A DNA stretch of 64,000 nucleotides from Streptomyces albireticuli. Its GTDB lineage: Bacteria; Actinomycetota; Actinomycetes; Streptomycetales; Streptomycetaceae. The notes beneath the pieces were generated by a model that had not been told where the DNA came from, did no database searches, and saw only the letters and a program-made list of their open reading frames with translations. The DNA lies in assembly GCF_021228125.1 (NCBI RefSeq), contig NZ_JAJQQS010000002.1:558001-622000 (forward strand). Reading direction: 5' to 3'. Of this stretch, positions 63,616-64,000 are shown in pieces. The first letter of the stretch is position 1, and each line of letters begins with the position of its first letter. Position numbers and translations under genes: made by a program.

Positions 63616-64000
63616 GTGCGTTACGGCATCCTCGGCACCACTCAGGCCCATTCCGGCGACGGTCACCCCCTCGCCCTCGGCGGCGCGCGGCTGCGCGCCC
63701 TCCTCGCCGCGCTCGCCCTGCACCCGGGGCGGGTCCGGACCGCCGAGGCGCTGATCCGCGACGTCTGGGAGGCCGATCCGCCCGCGGACGCCCCGGGCGC
63801 GCTCCAGGCGCTCGTCGGCAGGCTCCGGCGGGTGCTCGGACCCGGCGCGGTGGACTTCGTGGCGGGCGGCTACCGGCTGTGCGCCGGACCCGAGGACGTC
63901 GACCTCCACCGCTTCCGGCGGCTGGCCGACGAGGGCGCGGCGGCCCTCGCCGGCGGTGACCCCGGGAAGGCGTACGACCTCACGGGCGAGGCGCTCGCCC
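63616..64000 (+). CDS. SARP/AfsR-type regulator, N-terminal part (3' end outside window)
   Basis: The first 128 residues of a larger regulator. The OmpR-type winged helix of SARP proteins is seen: VRYGILGTTQAH, LALGGARLRALLAALALHPGRVRTAEALIRDVW, ALQALVGRLRRVLGPGAVDFVAGGYRL. A bacterial transcriptional activation (BTAD) domain begins at VDLHRFRRLADEGAAALAGGDPGKAYDL. An AfsR-like protein with an NTPase domain is likely, but the remainder is outside. GTG 63616 is the start. Confidence 0.88.
   Translation, partial: MRYGILGTTQAHSGDGHPLALGGARLRALLAALALHPGRVRTAEALIRDVWEADPPADAPGALQALVGRLRRVLGPGAVDFVAGGYRLCAGPEDVDLHRFRRLADEGAAALAGGDPGKAYDLTGEALA

Overview
The window is a piece of an actinomycete chromosome, almost certainly Streptomyces. 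The DNA is extremely G+C rich with GC-biased third codon positions, GTG and TTG starts are common, and the content is characteristic: a SapB-type morphogenetic lanthipeptide cluster, a KstR-type sterol regulator, DmdR/IdeR-type iron boxes, F420 enzymes, mycothiol-linked enzymes and a type A RNase P RNA. I saw no tRNA, rRNA, CRISPR array, complete insertion sequence or phage gene.

Layout. 1-1105: 3' end of an aldehyde dehydrogenase gene and a 3Fe-4S ferredoxin. 1106-9405: an amf/ram cluster: class III lanthipeptide synthetase, a 40-residue precursor, two ABC exporter half-transporters and a convergent NarL-type regulator. 9568-13718: a KstR-like TetR regulator divergent from a glycosyltransferase, methyltransferase and alpha/alpha-barrel 'prenyltransferase' operon. 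14006-22433: housekeeping and accessory enzymes, an amidase and a DesK/DesR-type two-component pair. 22603-25728: a second KstR-type operator followed by a MaoC hydratase, zinc alcohol dehydrogenase and SDR operon that fits sterol or acyl side-chain oxidation. 26091-29725: a small protein, a large proline/glycine-rich protein and an iron-siderophore binding lipoprotein behind an iron box. 29874-38705: Nif3, a coiled-coil zinc-ribbon protein, RNase H/phosphatase, KDPG aldolase, YaaA, an RNB nuclease, a decayed gene, rnpB and a toxin-antitoxin-like pair. 38916-46120: PhoD, a drug exporter, an Rsm22-type methyltransferase, dimethylargininase, a DUF6243 protein and a TetR regulator with a large double operator. 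46131-57812: an iron/heme island with EfeUOB, HmuTUV, two HtaA heme-binding surface proteins and heme oxygenase, with iron boxes. 57999-64000: methionine aminopeptidase, transporters, F420 reductase, a site-2 protease and the start of a SARP regulator.

How the genes work together. The amf cluster makes, modifies and exports a SapB-like surfactant peptide under AmfR/RamR-type control. Two separate loci carry the same 14-bp KstR palindrome, which ties the glycosyltransferase operon to the sterol-type oxidation operon. The iron island takes heme from the cell surface (HtaA) through HmuTUV to heme oxygenase and adds an elemental-iron system, EfeUOB.

A recurring physical feature is short tandem repetition. 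Minisatellites sit in promoters, in inter-domain linkers and, three times, exactly across stop codons. One intergenic element is present in two near-identical copies. The best candidates for undescribed biology are the KstR-linked glycosyltransferase/methyltransferase/barrel operon, the helically phased 10-bp operator array in front of the lanthipeptide synthetase, and the toxin-antitoxin-like pair next to rnpB.
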